From contig JBLXBZ010000005.1 in NCBI GenBank assembly GCA_048265185.1, forward strand, positions 168,972 to 232,971: 64,000 nucleotides of DNA. The letters run 5' to 3'. Position 1 is the first letter of the stretch. The number at the start of each line of letters is the position of its first letter. Below the pieces are notes generated by a model. It searched no databases, was not told where the DNA came from, and was given only the letters and a program-made list of their open reading frames with translations. Below, piece by piece: positions 52,618 to 60,656 of this stretch. Made by a program: the position numbers and the translations under genes. The DNA comes from JBLXBZ01 sp048265185 (GTDB lineage Bacteria > Pseudomonadota > Alphaproteobacteria > Rhizobiales > Stappiaceae).

Positions 52618-53202
52618 CTAGTATTCTTCTTCCGGGTCTATGACGTGACGGGTGCTCCAGAACATGTCCGAGATCCGCAGCCCTGCGCGCAAACCGCAAA
52701 ACGTCATGATCAGGCCCCCGCAAAGAACAGCGGAGAGAGTTCGGAAACTTTCTGGAATATTGAGCATCGGCAGCAAGGTGCTCCAGCCGAAGTTGAAAAG
52801 CTCGATACTTGCGACAAGCATGCACAGGCCGAAGAGGGCCAAAATGACGTCGATCACGAGCATGACCGCTTTTCGCGCCGGGGCGGGCAACATGTCGCGG
52901 AAAACCGTGACGCCCAAATGGGTCTGTTCATGCACGCCCACGCCCGCGCCCAGAAATGTGATGTAACAAATGAGCAAAAGCGCCAATTGCTCCACCCATG
53001 TGGGCGTGACGTTCAAAACGTAACGCCCAAAAACCAGCCACCCGAAGGTCGCCACCAACGTCACCAAAGCCAGCGACGCCGTTATAATGCATAAACGCGA
53101 CAGTAAATCCTGCAAACGCGACAACCAGTGCCGGCTCGCCTCGTCTTCCGCCAAATGTTCCGCCAAATGTTCCGTATGGCTCACCATACCCCTCCTTCTC
53201 AA
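52618..53202 (-). CDS. dctQ: TRAP transporter small permease (DctQ family)
   Basis: Small membrane subunit, 194 residues, four helices (for example ITASLALVTLVATFGWLVFGRYVL, then AVMLVIDVILALFGLCMLVASI). The conserved WVEQLALLLICYITFLGAGVG segment of DctQ proteins is present. It lies between the binding-protein gene (50 bases upstream) and dctM (one base downstream). Confidence 0.88.
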   Translation of the reverse strand: MRRRGMVSHTEHLAEHLAEDEASRHWLSRLQDLLSRLCIITASLALVTLVATFGWLVFGRYVLNVTPTWVEQLALLLICYITFLGAGVGVHEQTHLGVTVFRDMLPAPARKAVMLVIDVILALFGLCMLVASIELFNFGWSTLLPMLNIPESFRTLSAVLCGGLIMTFCGLRAGLRISDMFWSTRHVIDPEEEY

Positions 53203-53252
53203 GCCCCGCGCCCCTCGGAACTTCCGAGAGACGCTTCTTTAGGCTCCTTCGA

Positions 53253-54242
53253 TCAATTGGCTTTGAAAAGCTCAACCAAATCGGAAAGATTGGGGTTTTC
53301 TTCAAGGAATTCGGCGTAAACCGGCTCCATCGCCGCCTGAAACGCCGCTTTATCGGCGACGTCGTTCACTTTCACGCCAGCGTCGCGAACCGTTTTCATC
53401 GACGCAGCTTCCCGCTCTTGCCACAGCTTGCGCTGCAACTCGGTGCTATTACGCCCTGCGACGCGCACAATTTCCTGTTGTTCAGGCGTCAACTTATCCC
53501 ATGTGCGTTTGGACATGCAAAGACACTCAGGAATGATCAGATGCTGCGACAAGGAATAATAAGGCGCCACCTCATAGTGATTGGTGGACTCATAAGACGG
53601 CGGGTTGTTCTCCGCCCCGTCGACGACGCCGGTTTTCAAGGATTGATAAACTTCGGCGAAAGCCATAGGCGTGGCGTTGCCGCCCATGGATTCAATCATG
53701 CCCACGAACAGATCGTTGTTCATCACGCGGACCTTCATGCCCTCCACGTCGGCGGGCGTTTCAATGGGCTTTTGCGAATTATAAAAGCTGCGCGCGCCGG
53801 CGTCGTAATAACCAAGCGCAATAATGCCTTTTTCCTCAAGCGCCTTGTTCAGCGCCTCGCCGGCCTTCCCGTCCATCAAACGATACATGTCCGGCACGGA
53901 CTGGAAAATAAACGGCAATGAAACCACGTTGGCTTCAGGCACCACCTGCCCCATTGGCCCGAGGCTGAAAACGCCAAAATCAAGAGCGCCTAAACGCACC
54001 TGTTCGATGGCGTCAGGCTGCGAGCCAAGAACGCCGCCATGAAATGTCTTCGCTTTGATTTCACCGTCGGTTTTTTCCGAGATTTCATCGGCGAAAGCTT
54101 CCATGCCGTGCGAAACCGGATAATCCTCCACATGAATATTCCAGCCCCGCCAGTCCGCAGCGTGCGCCATTCCAGCCATTGCGACGCTCGAAATAGCCGT
54201 CAGCATGACGGCGGCAATCTTTTTTGTAATCCGACTTGACAT
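53253..54242 (-). CDS. dctP: TRAP transporter substrate-binding protein (DctP family)
   Basis: Periplasmic receptor of 329 residues with a Sec signal (MSSRITKK, hydrophobic core, cut after GMAHA near residue 28). The carboxylate-binding Arg lies in GMKVRVMNNDLF, followed by GGNATPMAFAEVYQSLKTGVVDGAENN, the family hallmark. The start at 54242 follows GGGAGGGAAAT; an in-frame upstream start at 54329 lacks a ribosome site. First gene of the TRAP operon. TTACAAAT-type motifs lie just upstream (54280-54300), shared with the RraA/SDR spacer. Confidence 0.9.
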   Translation of the reverse strand: MSSRITKKIAAVMLTAISSVAMAGMAHAADWRGWNIHVEDYPVSHGMEAFADEISEKTDGEIKAKTFHGGVLGSQPDAIEQVRLGALDFGVFSLGPMGQVVPEANVVSLPFIFQSVPDMYRLMDGKAGEALNKALEEKGIIALGYYDAGARSFYNSQKPIETPADVEGMKVRVMNNDLFVGMIESMGGNATPMAFAEVYQSLKTGVVDGAENNPPSYESTNHYEVAPYYSLSQHLIIPECLCMSKRTWDKLTPEQQEIVRVAGRNSTELQRKLWQEREAASMKTVRDAGVKVNDVADKAAFQAAMEPVYAEFLEENPNLSDLVELFKAN

Positions 54243-54618
54243 ATTTCCCTCCCAAAAGTTGGAGCGAAAGAGATAAATGAATTTACAAATAATTACAATA
54301 CTAACATATAGTCTGATATATAATGACAAGATAGAGAGCTTAAATTACATATCTTATTGACTTTAAATAATTAAACTAATGATTGGTCAGACATTCAGAT
54401 GCTCTGTTAGATATGAATAAGGAAATTTTTGTCAAAAAAACGTAACGTCATAGGATGAACGCCGGACATGCGTTCTTGCTAAAACGAAGACGCGCCAACC
54501 GGACTTTCACGTGCTCACCCGTCGCCGCCTGGGCCTGCGTTGACCGTGTGAAATTCTTCCGTTTCGATGACGTCTGGTTAAAACACCGATAGAAAATATC
54601 GCAGCGTGGAGTCTCACC
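54243..54618. other. AT-rich divergent promoter region (TRAP / racemase-like)
   Basis: 376 bases without a gene. AATTTACAAATAATTACAA at 54280-54298 repeats the motif seen at 49.6-50.1 kb. The remainder, toward the racemase-like gene, shows nothing recognisable. Confidence 0.45.
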
Positions 54619-55317
54619 GTGAAGAAAATCGGATTGATTGGTGGTTTGAGCTGGGTTTCGACGTCTGAATACTACAAACGTCTGAACGAAATTACGCAGA
54701 CGCTTGCAGGGGGCGTGTCATCTGCCCGGATCGTTCTGGAGAGCGTAAACCGGCAGGACTACGTCTCTGCCGTCATCGACCGGGAAGACGAAGGCGCGGC
54801 CTGCCAGCAGATCATGGAATCCGCTCGTGCGCTGGAGGCGGCGGGCGCTGATTTCATCGTGATAACTTGCAATGACGTTCATCGTTTTATTCCTGAAATC
54901 GAACCACTTCTCACAATTCCTTTTCTGCACATTGCTTCAGTCACCGCGAACGCCATTGAGTCTAGAGGTTTAAAAAGCGTAGCGATCCTTGGCGTACGAA
55001 AAACTATGGAGGGCGATTTCTATTCAAGGATACTTGCAGAACACGGCATTGAGGCCGTGACGCCAAACGAAACTGAACGAGCCTTAATTCACGACAGCAT
55101 ATACAATGAACTAGTTCAAAACGATTTTCGCGACAGCACGCGCGCCGCTTATCAATCTATTATCAAGGCGCTGGGGATGAGAGGCGCAGATTGCGTTGCG
55201 CTGGCTTGCACCGAAATTCCGCTTCTTATCAGTCCCAAACAATCTCCCTTGCCCGCGTTTTCCACCACCGAACTTCACTGCAAAGCCGCCGTTAAGCTGG
55301 CCTTGTCAAAAACCTGA
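54619..55317 (+). CDS. aspartate/glutamate racemase family protein
   Basis: Asp/Glu racemase superfamily protein of 232 residues, cofactor-independent two-cysteine enzymes. N-terminus KKIGLIGGLSWVSTSEYY is typical of the aspartate racemase/YgeA type. The catalytic cysteines are C84 (VITCNDVHRF) and C197 (ALACTEIPLL). Position 86 is Asp where most relatives have Thr (CNT or TNT), which may change substrate. GTG/ATG choice: starts at GTG 54619 with weak upstream purines. Lies beside a TRAP operon (divergent) and may act on an imported acidic compound. Racemase versus related hydantoin or malonate enzymes not settled. Confidence 0.82.
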   Translation: MKKIGLIGGLSWVSTSEYYKRLNEITQTLAGGVSSARIVLESVNRQDYVSAVIDREDEGAACQQIMESARALEAAGADFIVITCNDVHRFIPEIEPLLTIPFLHIASVTANAIESRGLKSVAILGVRKTMEGDFYSRILAEHGIEAVTPNETERALIHDSIYNELVQNDFRDSTRAAYQSIIKALGMRGADCVALACTEIPLLISPKQSPLPAFSTTELHCKAAVKLALSKT

Positions 55318-55512
55318 TTAATCGGCGGAGAATGTTTGAGCTGAGCGCGTAGATCGCATCACCCGCCAAAAAATGTTGGTCATTGATGACTAACGCGACA
55401 ATCTCGACTTGAAACGCTTGAGCGCTGACCATATGTTGCAATCGCAAGCGAGGACGACCTCCCCCATCCGGGACATTTTTTCGGGACGACCCGAATTGAG
55501 ACGGGGAGCAAA

Positions 55513-55959
55513 ATGCGCACCACGAAAGACCGGATTCGCCACACAATCAGCTTTGAGCTTATCGCGCTTGTCATCATCACGCCGCTGGGGTCTTGGGCTC
55601 TCGGCAAACCATTGCATGACATAGGGGTGGTGGCCGTCGTCGGCGCCTCCATCGCCACCGGATGGAACTACATATATAATCTGCTGTTCGACCACGCTTT
55701 ACTGCGCGTCACTGGCAGTCCGCGCAAGAGCGTGCTCATGCGCGCCTTACACGCCCTGCTGTTTGAGGCGGGATTATTGTTGGTTCTTTTGCCTTTCATC
55801 GCATGGTATCTTGGCGTCGGCTTAATTGAGGCCTTTTGGATGGACCTTTCGTTTGCGCTGTTCTATCTGGTCTACGCCTTTGCGTTTAACTGGCTCTACG
55901 ACATCATATTTCCCGTGCCAGTCACCTCGTCAGTCACCTCGCCAGCCGCCTCCAGCTAA
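55513..55959 (+). CDS. PACE-family multidrug efflux protein
   Basis: Proteobacterial antimicrobial compound efflux (AceI-like) protein, 148 residues, four membrane helices in two bacterial transmembrane pair repeats. The key acidic residue E15 (RHTISFELIALV) and GSWALGKPLHDIG fit AceI; the second repeat has RALHALLFEAGLLL with the matching Glu. AceI relatives export chlorhexidine, acriflavine and short diamines such as cadaverine. Stands alone with its own leader of 195 bases. The C-terminal tail (VPVTSSVTSPAASS) is low in complexity. Confidence 0.9.
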   Translation: MRTTKDRIRHTISFELIALVIITPLGSWALGKPLHDIGVVAVVGASIATGWNYIYNLLFDHALLRVTGSPRKSVLMRALHALLFEAGLLLVLLPFIAWYLGVGLIEAFWMDLSFALFYLVYAFAFNWLYDIIFPVPVTSSVTSPAASS

Positions 55960-55988
55960 TCCCCACATTTCACTTATCTTTGCGCCTT

Positions 55989-56025
55989 GACGCGCCCCGC
56001 CAGTTCTTCTGACCGCGGGGGCGTC
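55989..56025 (+). terminator. possible terminator after the PACE gene
   Basis: GACGCGCCCCGC pairs with GCGGGGGCGTC (one bulge) around 14 bases, 30 bases after the stop; only TTC follows, so weak evidence. Confidence 0.35.
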
Positions 56026-56177
56026 TTCGCAACGCGCGTTGTCGCTTATTCTATTGGCGCAATTATTAACTACTATTATTAAATAAAATTCTTACTGTTC
56101 TTATAAATTACTTTTCACAATAAAATAAAATTCATCATTAATAAAATATTAATCCTATAAAATAGGTATTTTATACA

Positions 56178-56846
56178 ATGATTGACTTTGACGCCGATGT
56201 TCAAAAATTAATTGACGAATACCAAGTGAGGTACTCGTCAGAATTTGAAAATATATTGCCAAAGTTGAACGTGGAGCAAGTCGTTCATAAACGTGACGAG
56301 CTTCTTATGTCCGTGGGGCCGGACGCCGGCATTTTTCTCAATATTCTCGCGAAAGCCGCGAAAGCGAAAACTATTCTGGAGTTGGGCACTTCTTACGGGC
56401 ACTCGACAATTTATCTGGCTGAGGCGGCGCGTCAGAACGGCGCCACAGTCATTAGTTGCGATTGGGATCAGGCAAAACAAGACTTCGCGCGCGACAAGCT
56501 CGCTCAGGCCGGACTTGCGCATGTGGTCGACTTTCGTTGCGGCGACGCGCTGGAAATTATTCCCGCGCTGAAAGGCGTCGTGGATTTCTGTCTCATCGAC
56601 CTGTGGAACGCAGCTTTCATTCCAGCCTTTAACGCCGTGCACCCCAAACTCGCCGCCGAAGCCTATGTCGTGGCGGATAATATGATCGTCCCGGACCCTG
56701 CCGCAGGCGAGAGCTATCGCCGTCATATCCGCCAATTTCCTGATTTGGAGTCCGCTCTTTTGCCAATCGGTTGGGGGCTCGAAGTTTCCCGGCAGCGATC
56801 AGGGAGCGCTTTTGATGACGATGGAGGAAAGCGTGAGAGAAAATGA
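56178..56846 (+). CDS. class I (O-methyltransferase-like) SAM methyltransferase
   Basis: Methyltransferase of 222 residues related to catechol/caffeoyl-CoA O-methyltransferases. Motif I is ILELGTSYGHSTIYLAEA near residue 66, the next acidic strand VISCDWDQAK, and the metal-type FCLIDLWNA plus VVADNMIVPDP replace the usual DxxK/DN motif of cation-dependent enzymes. First gene of a six-gene operon with oxygenase, ATP-grasp ligases and exporter, after a very AT-rich leader of ~120 bases. Probably methylates a small hydroxylated intermediate or the final product. Its C-terminal codons overlap the next gene by 32 bases. Confidence 0.85.
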   Translation: MIDFDADVQKLIDEYQVRYSSEFENILPKLNVEQVVHKRDELLMSVGPDAGIFLNILAKAAKAKTILELGTSYGHSTIYLAEAARQNGATVISCDWDQAKQDFARDKLAQAGLAHVVDFRCGDALEIIPALKGVVDFCLIDLWNAAFIPAFNAVHPKLAAEAYVVADNMIVPDPAAGESYRRHIRQFPDLESALLPIGWGLEVSRQRSGSAFDDDGGKRERK

Positions 56847-57876
56847 ACGTCCTATGATCCGTGAAATCGTCATGCCGGAAGAGACGAGCAGAAACATTGA
56901 TCTCAAACTTCGTGCGATTTTTGACGGTCGCAATTTCGCTATCGACCGAGACTGGAAAGAGATGAAGCGTATTGCGGCGACCGTTTTGGAGAACCTCACT
57001 TCCGCTCAAACGCTAGCGCAACTTCAGGAAAACACCCCAGAGACGATCGTCACCGTTCTCAGAAACGGGACGCGGATCGGCGCGCTCCAACCCACCCCTC
57101 TCACCGGCTTCGCCAATGACAGCGAATTGGCCGCAGCTGACGCCGCGCTTCTGGGAGTATTGGCGCTACGAGGCATTGTTCCCCACGCCTATCCGTTTGA
57201 AAATGAAGGGAGATTGGCGCGTAATGTCGTTCCCCGCCCCGAATTTAGCGACACGGACAGCTCATGGGGAAGCCGCGCGGCTCTGGCCTGGCATCAGGAT
57301 AATAATTTTCAGCCTTTTGAATTTGACCTTCACGAGAAGAACTCCGCCTCACCTCAAACAGCGCGCAAGACAACGGCGCCAATGCCTCGTTATCTCGCTT
57401 TTGTCGCCTTGCGCAATCATGAGGGCGCGCCAACTCAGGTGCTCGCCATGGACGATGTCTTGCGGCGACTTGACCCTGCCGTAATCACCGCTTTGCAAGA
57501 AAAGGCGTTCACGGTGGACGCCCCCCATAGCGCCCGGGAAAATAGACCTATCGGCGCTGGCGACGGCGAGGTCATGCCACTTCTTATCGACCGAGACGGT
57601 TGTGTCTGCTCCCGATTTGACATGTCGGAAGGAGTTCACGCGCTGACGGCGACAGCGCAGCGCGCCCTTGAGGCTTTACGCGCGGCGGTCACGCGCGCGG
57701 CGGACAAAGCGCTATCCGTCCAGCTGTCTCCGGGGGATATGCTGATTTTCGACAACTACCGGGTAATGCATCGGCGGGACGCTTTCACGCCCCACAGCAC
57801 TTGGGAAGGGCGCTGGCTTCGCCGCGTCTACGGCCTTAGCTCGGCTTTTCTTCATGCGGGAAAGGAGAGCAATTGA
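56815..57876 (+). CDS. Fe(II)/2-oxoglutarate oxygenase, VioC/AsnO/clavaminate-synthase-like
   Basis: Non-haem iron oxygenase of 353 residues in the TauD superfamily. Iron ligands are H160 and D162 (AWHQDNNF) and distal H319 (YRVMHRRDAF); the 2-oxoglutarate salt bridge is likely R333 in TWEGRWLRRVYG. The late HRRDAFTP...GRWLRR pattern is that of free-amino-acid hydroxylases such as VioC (arginine) and AsnO (asparagine), and of clavaminate synthase. It therefore probably hydroxylates an amino acid or an amino-acid conjugate in this pathway. ATG at 56815 lies 12 bases after GGGAG; 56821 also possible. The stop overlaps the next ATG by one base. Confidence 0.85.
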   Translation: MTMEESVRENERPMIREIVMPEETSRNIDLKLRAIFDGRNFAIDRDWKEMKRIAATVLENLTSAQTLAQLQENTPETIVTVLRNGTRIGALQPTPLTGFANDSELAAADAALLGVLALRGIVPHAYPFENEGRLARNVVPRPEFSDTDSSWGSRAALAWHQDNNFQPFEFDLHEKNSASPQTARKTTAPMPRYLAFVALRNHEGAPTQVLAMDDVLRRLDPAVITALQEKAFTVDAPHSARENRPIGAGDGEVMPLLIDRDGCVCSRFDMSEGVHALTATAQRALEALRAAVTRAADKALSVQLSPGDMLIFDNYRVMHRRDAFTPHSTWEGRWLRRVYGLSSAFLHAGKESN

Positions 57877-58982
57877 TGATTTACACCCAATCCAACGCAA
57901 ATGCGCCCCTTTTCATACTGTCCACCCCTTCATGGTTGGACTGGATAACGCCCTTTCTGAAAACGTCCACGGGCCCCTCGCCAGATTTCATATGTTGGGA
58001 GCCTCAAGCCCCCGCCCCTATCCGATTGCGCGCCGCCTTGCGCGAGAGGGTCGTCTTCCTCAGTCATCACGTCACTTTGAAACGTGACGCGAATTTTGCG
58101 CAGGGCAAATCGAATATGCTGGCCCAGCCCACCTGCGTCGCGGTCATCGCCCATGACAAAGCCAAAATGGGAGAGATCGCCGCTGGCGTTCCCGGTTTAA
58201 AGCCAATCCCCATCTTAACGTTCGTTCAAGCGCTGGAGTATCTGCGTTCGTCGAATTCAAAAGGCGTCGTCGTCAAACGCCGGGCGGGAACAGAGGGTCA
58301 AGGGGTCAAGGCGGCCTATAGCGCGGAGGCTCTTGAGGCTATCAGGCTTGAGGACAACCACGCCGATTTGATTTTTCAGCCTTTGCTCGAAGGCGTCGAA
58401 TATTCCGTGAACCTCATCGCCCATGGCGAGCGAGCCAAAATATACGCGCCGATTTGCAAAGGCCCCAATCCGGGTTTCAAGGCTCATCCAGCCAAACGAC
58501 TTCGCCGCTTTCCAGCCCCCGTCAGCGCCGCCAAGGCCCAGAGGCTGATGGATCTGGCCGCCGCCTACGCCGCACTCATCAAGGCGCGGGGATTGCTGGA
58601 AGTCGAATTCCTTGAGACCGACGAAGGGATCTATCTGGTGGAGGTCAATCCACGTCTGTCTGCGACCCTTCGCATGGCCATCGCCGGATCAGGAGAGAAC
58701 CTGCTGCTCGAACTCGGCGCGCTGCTCACCCCTGATAAGCCAGAGCGCATTCAGAATGGTTCTTGGGACCACGCCGCGATCCAGTATGTGGCGCCCACAG
58801 CGGCTTCGCTGGAAATTCCGCTCCCCAAAGACGTTTCAGGAAGCGCGCTCCAACGTTTGTTCAATCTCGGGGACGTTCATATTTCATCGCGCATAACAAT
58901 GACCGCCCCAACAGACGCCGACCTTCAGCGCATGCACGCCAGCGCCCTCAAGATTCTCGCAAACGACAGAGAGGCTGATTGA
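57876..58982 (+). CDS. ATP-grasp carboxylate-amine ligase-like protein 1
   Basis: ATP-grasp protein of 368 residues; such enzymes activate a carboxylate as acyl phosphate and join it to an amine or other nucleophile. Seen: nucleotide Lys K134 in VVVKRRAGTEGQGV (glycine-rich loop), FQPLLEGVEYSVNLI adenine-binding strand, LLEVEFL and the magnesium motif VEVNPRLSAT (255-264). Overall shape recalls the carbamoyl-phosphate-synthetase-like/PylC group more than D-Ala ligase. AAGGAGAG precedes the start, which shares one base with the oxygenase stop. Likely makes a peptide or amide bond in the operon's product; substrates unknown. Confidence 0.82.
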   Translation: MIYTQSNANAPLFILSTPSWLDWITPFLKTSTGPSPDFICWEPQAPAPIRLRAALRERVVFLSHHVTLKRDANFAQGKSNMLAQPTCVAVIAHDKAKMGEIAAGVPGLKPIPILTFVQALEYLRSSNSKGVVVKRRAGTEGQGVKAAYSAEALEAIRLEDNHADLIFQPLLEGVEYSVNLIAHGERAKIYAPICKGPNPGFKAHPAKRLRRFPAPVSAAKAQRLMDLAAAYAALIKARGLLEVEFLETDEGIYLVEVNPRLSATLRMAIAGSGENLLLELGALLTPDKPERIQNGSWDHAAIQYVAPTAASLEIPLPKDVSGSALQRLFNLGDVHISSRITMTAPTDADLQRMHASALKILANDREAD

Positions 58983-60656
58983 ATGAGCGCATCAGGCGAA
59001 CCAACGCCGGTCATCGTCATCACGGATCTGAATTTCCCGAGCGACGATTTTCAGGCGTTGACGCTGCTTCTAGAGAGAACGGACGTGGAGATTGTCCAGA
59101 TCATCGCCACCGACGGCAATACATGGGCCGAGGAAGTGGGGCAAAATGTCCACGCCGTATTAAAAGCTTGGAACCGGCTGGAAATTCCACTTGCGGTCAT
59201 TCCATTCGCCTACCGGTTCAAGGGGCGCCAGCGCGCTTATGAGGCCTTCCGCCGCGACCATAAGTCCTTCGTCGGCGCCTACCAGAAGTCCCACCGCCCC
59301 CGCGTTCCCGCTCTCTCCATTCAAATCGGCGGCCTGACCGATTTCAAAGACGCTTTGAACCGGCGTCCAGGTGAGACGGTCGTTTTGTCTTTGGGGCCGC
59401 TGTCGCCCATCGCCGCGCTGATTGACTCATTCCCGCGCAGCTCCGCCGCTATCGCCCGCATTATCGCCATGGCGGGCAGACTGGGACAGGGCCGCGCCGA
59501 CTTCAACGTCTGGTTCGATCCGGCTGCGGCGCGGCGCGTATTTGAGTCCGCAATCGAAATTCTTCTACTGCCGCGAAACGTGTGCCATGCGGGACGGCTG
59601 GACGCGTCGGTTTTCCGCGCCATCGATCGGTCCACCGCGGCTGGACGCCTATTGCTCTCAGACATGGTGGGCATGATCGCGCAACACGGTCCGGATTTCC
59701 CTTTGATCGACGCCATTATTCCGCTGGTGATGGCGGATGGCTCGCTCGTGCGCGCCGCCCGGCGCGGCGTCGTGCATGTGCGCCGCAAACCGCAAAGAGA
59801 AAGCGGAAAGACATATTTTCGCGAAGATCCGAATGGAAACGTCCTCGTCATCGATAAAATTGACGGGAACAAGTTAAAAGCCTCCTTGCTCAAGCAAACG
59901 GCTGAATTTTCCAGAACCGGAAAACGCAAAAGCGCGGCCGCCGCGGATGAAACGTTTCCCCTTAGCCTGGCGCTTGAGCAGCGATTAAATGAAAAGCCTT
60001 TCTACAAGGTGACGCTCTGCGAGGACAAGCCAACGCCTTGGGAGAACCGGCGGTTGCTATCGTCCGGGGAAACCCGGCGCTTGTATGAAAGCATTCTTGA
60101 TTTTCTTACCCGAGCGCGAGACGCCCCACCCCGTTTGCTCGCCGGCTATCACCCTCCCCCTTGCTGCTCGCGCAGAGATTGCGCCATTTGTCCAGAGCTA
60201 TCACGCACCGCCCACGGCGCGGCTCTTCTCTCCACTTTTATGCATCTGGACGTCCTCGCCAGCTGCTCGCTTAACGGTCGCCTTGTTGGCTTCGCCTGTA
60301 TGAGCCTGCCCTCGGAACGACGCCGACTAACCCTCAACAAAGACCAAACGCGCCGCGTCGGCGAAGGCGACGCCGTGATCGAAGCCGCCTATGTTCCACC
60401 GGAACTGAGTGATGGAGCAATCTCCCGCCGGCTCATGAACGCCTTGCTTGGCTGGTGGACGAACATAAACGAAAACGCGCCAACTCGCCGCCTTCACGTG
60501 ATCGAGAGTAGTTGCTCAAGCGATTTCCCTACGTTCTCTCAAGTCCATTTTCAGCAAAAAAACGCCTGCCATTTCACTTGCGACTCACAAAAGCCTTCCA
60601 GCCTCTCCTACCGCTCTTACCCCAACGACAAAGCCAGCCGCATTGGTCCGTCATGA
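58983..60656 (+). CDS. nucleoside-hydrolase-like protein with novel Cys-rich C-terminal half
   Basis: Protein of 557 residues. Residues 1-~290 follow the inosine/uridine nucleoside hydrolase fold: calcium motif D15-x-N17-x3-D21-D22 (VITDLNFPSDDFQAL, usual DxDxxxDD), LSLGPLSPIAAL, FNVWFDP (174-180), and LIDAI near 241. The third calcium Asp is Asn, and the usual catalytic His before the last Asp is I242, so N-ribosyl hydrolysis may be altered or lost. Residues ~310-557 match nothing known to me; they hold C394, C395, C400 and C403, a possible zinc site, then VLASCSLNGRLVGFACMSL, loosely like an acyltransferase. Begins on the base after the ligase stop and overlaps the exporter start. Confidence 0.75.
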   Translation: MSASGEPTPVIVITDLNFPSDDFQALTLLLERTDVEIVQIIATDGNTWAEEVGQNVHAVLKAWNRLEIPLAVIPFAYRFKGRQRAYEAFRRDHKSFVGAYQKSHRPRVPALSIQIGGLTDFKDALNRRPGETVVLSLGPLSPIAALIDSFPRSSAAIARIIAMAGRLGQGRADFNVWFDPAAARRVFESAIEILLLPRNVCHAGRLDASVFRAIDRSTAAGRLLLSDMVGMIAQHGPDFPLIDAIIPLVMADGSLVRAARRGVVHVRRKPQRESGKTYFREDPNGNVLVIDKIDGNKLKASLLKQTAEFSRTGKRKSAAAADETFPLSLALEQRLNEKPFYKVTLCEDKPTPWENRRLLSSGETRRLYESILDFLTRARDAPPRLLAGYHPPPCCSRRDCAICPELSRTAHGAALLSTFMHLDVLASCSLNGRLVGFACMSLPSERRRLTLNKDQTRRVGEGDAVIEAAYVPPELSDGAISRRLMNALLGWWTNINENAPTRRLHVIESSCSSDFPTFSQVHFQQKNACHFTCDSQKPSSLSYRSYPNDKASRIGPS

